In this document: piece by piece, positions 30,873 to 32,410 of the stretch
Layout: each line of letters begins with the position of its first letter
How positions within the stretch are numbered: position 1 is the stretch's first letter
Assembly: GCA_017541995.1 (NCBI GenBank)
Contig: JAFXYD010000021.1
Coordinates: forward strand, 1 to 32,410
Origin: Oscillospiraceae bacterium
Lineage (GTDB): Bacteria; Bacillota; Clostridia; Oscillospirales; Oscillospiraceae
Direction of reading: 5' to 3'
DNA length: 32,410 nucleotides
The notes under the pieces: model-generated
Seen by the model: only the letters and a program-made list of their open reading frames with translations
The model's database searches: none
Told to the model about the DNA's origin: nothing
Position numbers and translations under genes: made by a program

Positions 30873-31574
30873 ATGAAAGATCTGAGAAAGTATGTCGCGG
30901 AATTCATCGGCACCTTTGTGCTGGTGCTGGTGGCCTGCGGCACCGCCATCGTCACCGGCTGCGGCACGGCGGAGGGCGGCATCGCCGCTTACTTTGCCAC
31001 CGCGGCGGCCTTCGGCCTGGTGATCGTCGCAATGGCCTACTCCATCGGCAATATCTCCGGCTGCCACATCAACCCCGCTGTCTCCATCGCCCTGCTGGTC
31101 AGCAGAAAGATGAACGTCAAGGACTTCTGCTGCTACGTCATTGCCCAGGTCCTGGGCGCCATTGCCGGCGCGGCTCTGCTGGGCGTGATCTTTGGCTTTG
31201 ACTGCGGCTTCGGCGCCAACGCCGTGGACCCCGCCAAGGTTGGCGGCGGCTTCCTGGTGGAGGTGGTTCTGACCTGCGTCTTCGTGCTGGCGATTCTGGG
31301 CGTCACCTCCCGGGAAGCCTACAGCAAGGTGGCGGGTCTGGTCATCGGCGCTTCTCTGACCCTGGTACATCTGCTGGGCATCGGCATCACCGGCACCAGC
31401 GTGAACCCCGCCCGCTCCCTGGGCCCCGCCATCTTCGCCGGCGGCCAGGCCCTGAGCCAGATCTGGATCTTCATCCTGGCCCCGCTCTGCGGCGGCATCC
31501 TGGCGGCCCTGATCTGGATGTTCCTGGACAAGAAGGAGCCCGCTCCCAAGAAGAGCGGCAACAAGAAGAAATAA
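30873..31574 (+). CDS. aqpZ: Aquaporin, AqpZ-type water channel (MIP family)
   Basis: A 233-residue channel with six spans and the two half-helices of the MIP fold. The NPA motifs are intact in GCHINPAVS and GTSVNPARSLGP. The four residues of the selectivity filter match E. coli AqpZ: Phe in AFGLV, His in VHLLG, Thr in GTSVN and Arg in NPARS. This points to water selectivity rather than glycerol; GlpF has NPARD. The C-terminal tail is Lys-rich. AAAAGGAGG lies 7 bases before the ATG. It is a single-gene unit between its own promoter and a strong hairpin. Confidence 0.92.
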   Translation: MKDLRKYVAEFIGTFVLVLVACGTAIVTGCGTAEGGIAAYFATAAAFGLVIVAMAYSIGNISGCHINPAVSIALLVSRKMNVKDFCCYVIAQVLGAIAGAALLGVIFGFDCGFGANAVDPAKVGGGFLVEVVLTCVFVLAILGVTSREAYSKVAGLVIGASLTLVHLLGIGITGTSVNPARSLGPAIFAGGQALSQIWIFILAPLCGGILAALIWMFLDKKEPAPKKSGNKKK

Positions 31575-31584
31575 TAACTTTCAA

Positions 31585-31620
31585 AGACAACGCCCGCGGC
31601 TTCGGCCGCGGGCGTTGTCT
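31585..31620. terminator. GC-rich bidirectional hairpin between aqpZ and asnS
   Basis: A perfect 16-bp stem (31585-31600 with 31605-31620) closed by a TTCG tetraloop, between two convergent genes. No long T-run follows on plus, and only a short TTT on minus, so it may work by stem strength or protect 3' ends. Confidence 0.8.
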
Positions 31621-31635
31621 GTATGGCGAGGCCGA

Positions 31636-32410
<775 letters not shown>

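Overview
The window comes from a GC-rich anaerobic Clostridia-type Firmicute, most like a gut member of the Oscillospiraceae or relatives. The reasons are a pyruvate:ferredoxin oxidoreductase, strong GGAGG ribosome sites with frequent TTG starts, sigma-A type promoters that nearly all have 17-base spacers, and Firmicute-style gene neighbourhoods (mltG next to a U32 peptidase family gene). The genus is an inference.

Layout. (1) 1-805, minus: the start of nifJ, cut by the window edge. (2) 806-1390: non-coding, with the nifJ promoter, two terminator-like hairpins that have no visible gene, and a promoter for the next unit. (3) 1391-2417: tandem paralogues of a zinc-ribbon membrane protein. (4) 2610-7115: an operon of a WecG/TagA glycosyltransferase, a thymidylate kinase, a DJ-1/PfpI protein, the MltG transglycosylase and a U32 (TrhP-like) protein. 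(5) 7169-21283: a large surface polysaccharide locus behind a near-consensus promoter. It holds an aminotransferase, a nucleotidyltransferase-fold protein, a PglC-like phosphoglycosyl transferase, a PLP decarboxylase, an SDR, an ATP-grasp ligase, a GT4, a UDP-HexNAc dehydrogenase, a 4-epimerase, a CapK-like adenylate-forming enzyme, a Wzy-like polymerase and a MurJ/Wzx-like flippase. (6) 21351-25953: PepD dipeptidase, MATE transporter and ABC exporter. (7) 25985-29944: an amino-sugar unit of a NahK-like kinase, an unusual ROK protein, a very AT-rich small membrane protein and NagA. (8) 29995-30700, minus: an OhrR-type MarR regulator with a TSCPD protein, divergent from an AqpZ-type aquaporin. 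(9) 31636-32410, minus: the C-terminal part of asnS.

The polysaccharide locus reads as a Wzx/Wzy-type pathway. The aminotransferase and PglC-like enzyme would make and load a 4-amino sugar on undecaprenyl phosphate. The dehydrogenase and epimerase would supply UDP-GalNAcA, the GT4 would add a sugar, and the flippase and polymerase would export and polymerise the unit. A block from about 9759 to about 14935 has clearly lower GC than both flanks, and its right edge lies inside the dehydrogenase gene. This suggests a swapped-in cassette. Its decarboxylase, SDR and ATP-grasp trio is the best candidate here for an undescribed pathway, possibly an amine or amino-acid decoration of the glycan. No transposase, integrase, CRISPR array, tRNA or rRNA was seen.
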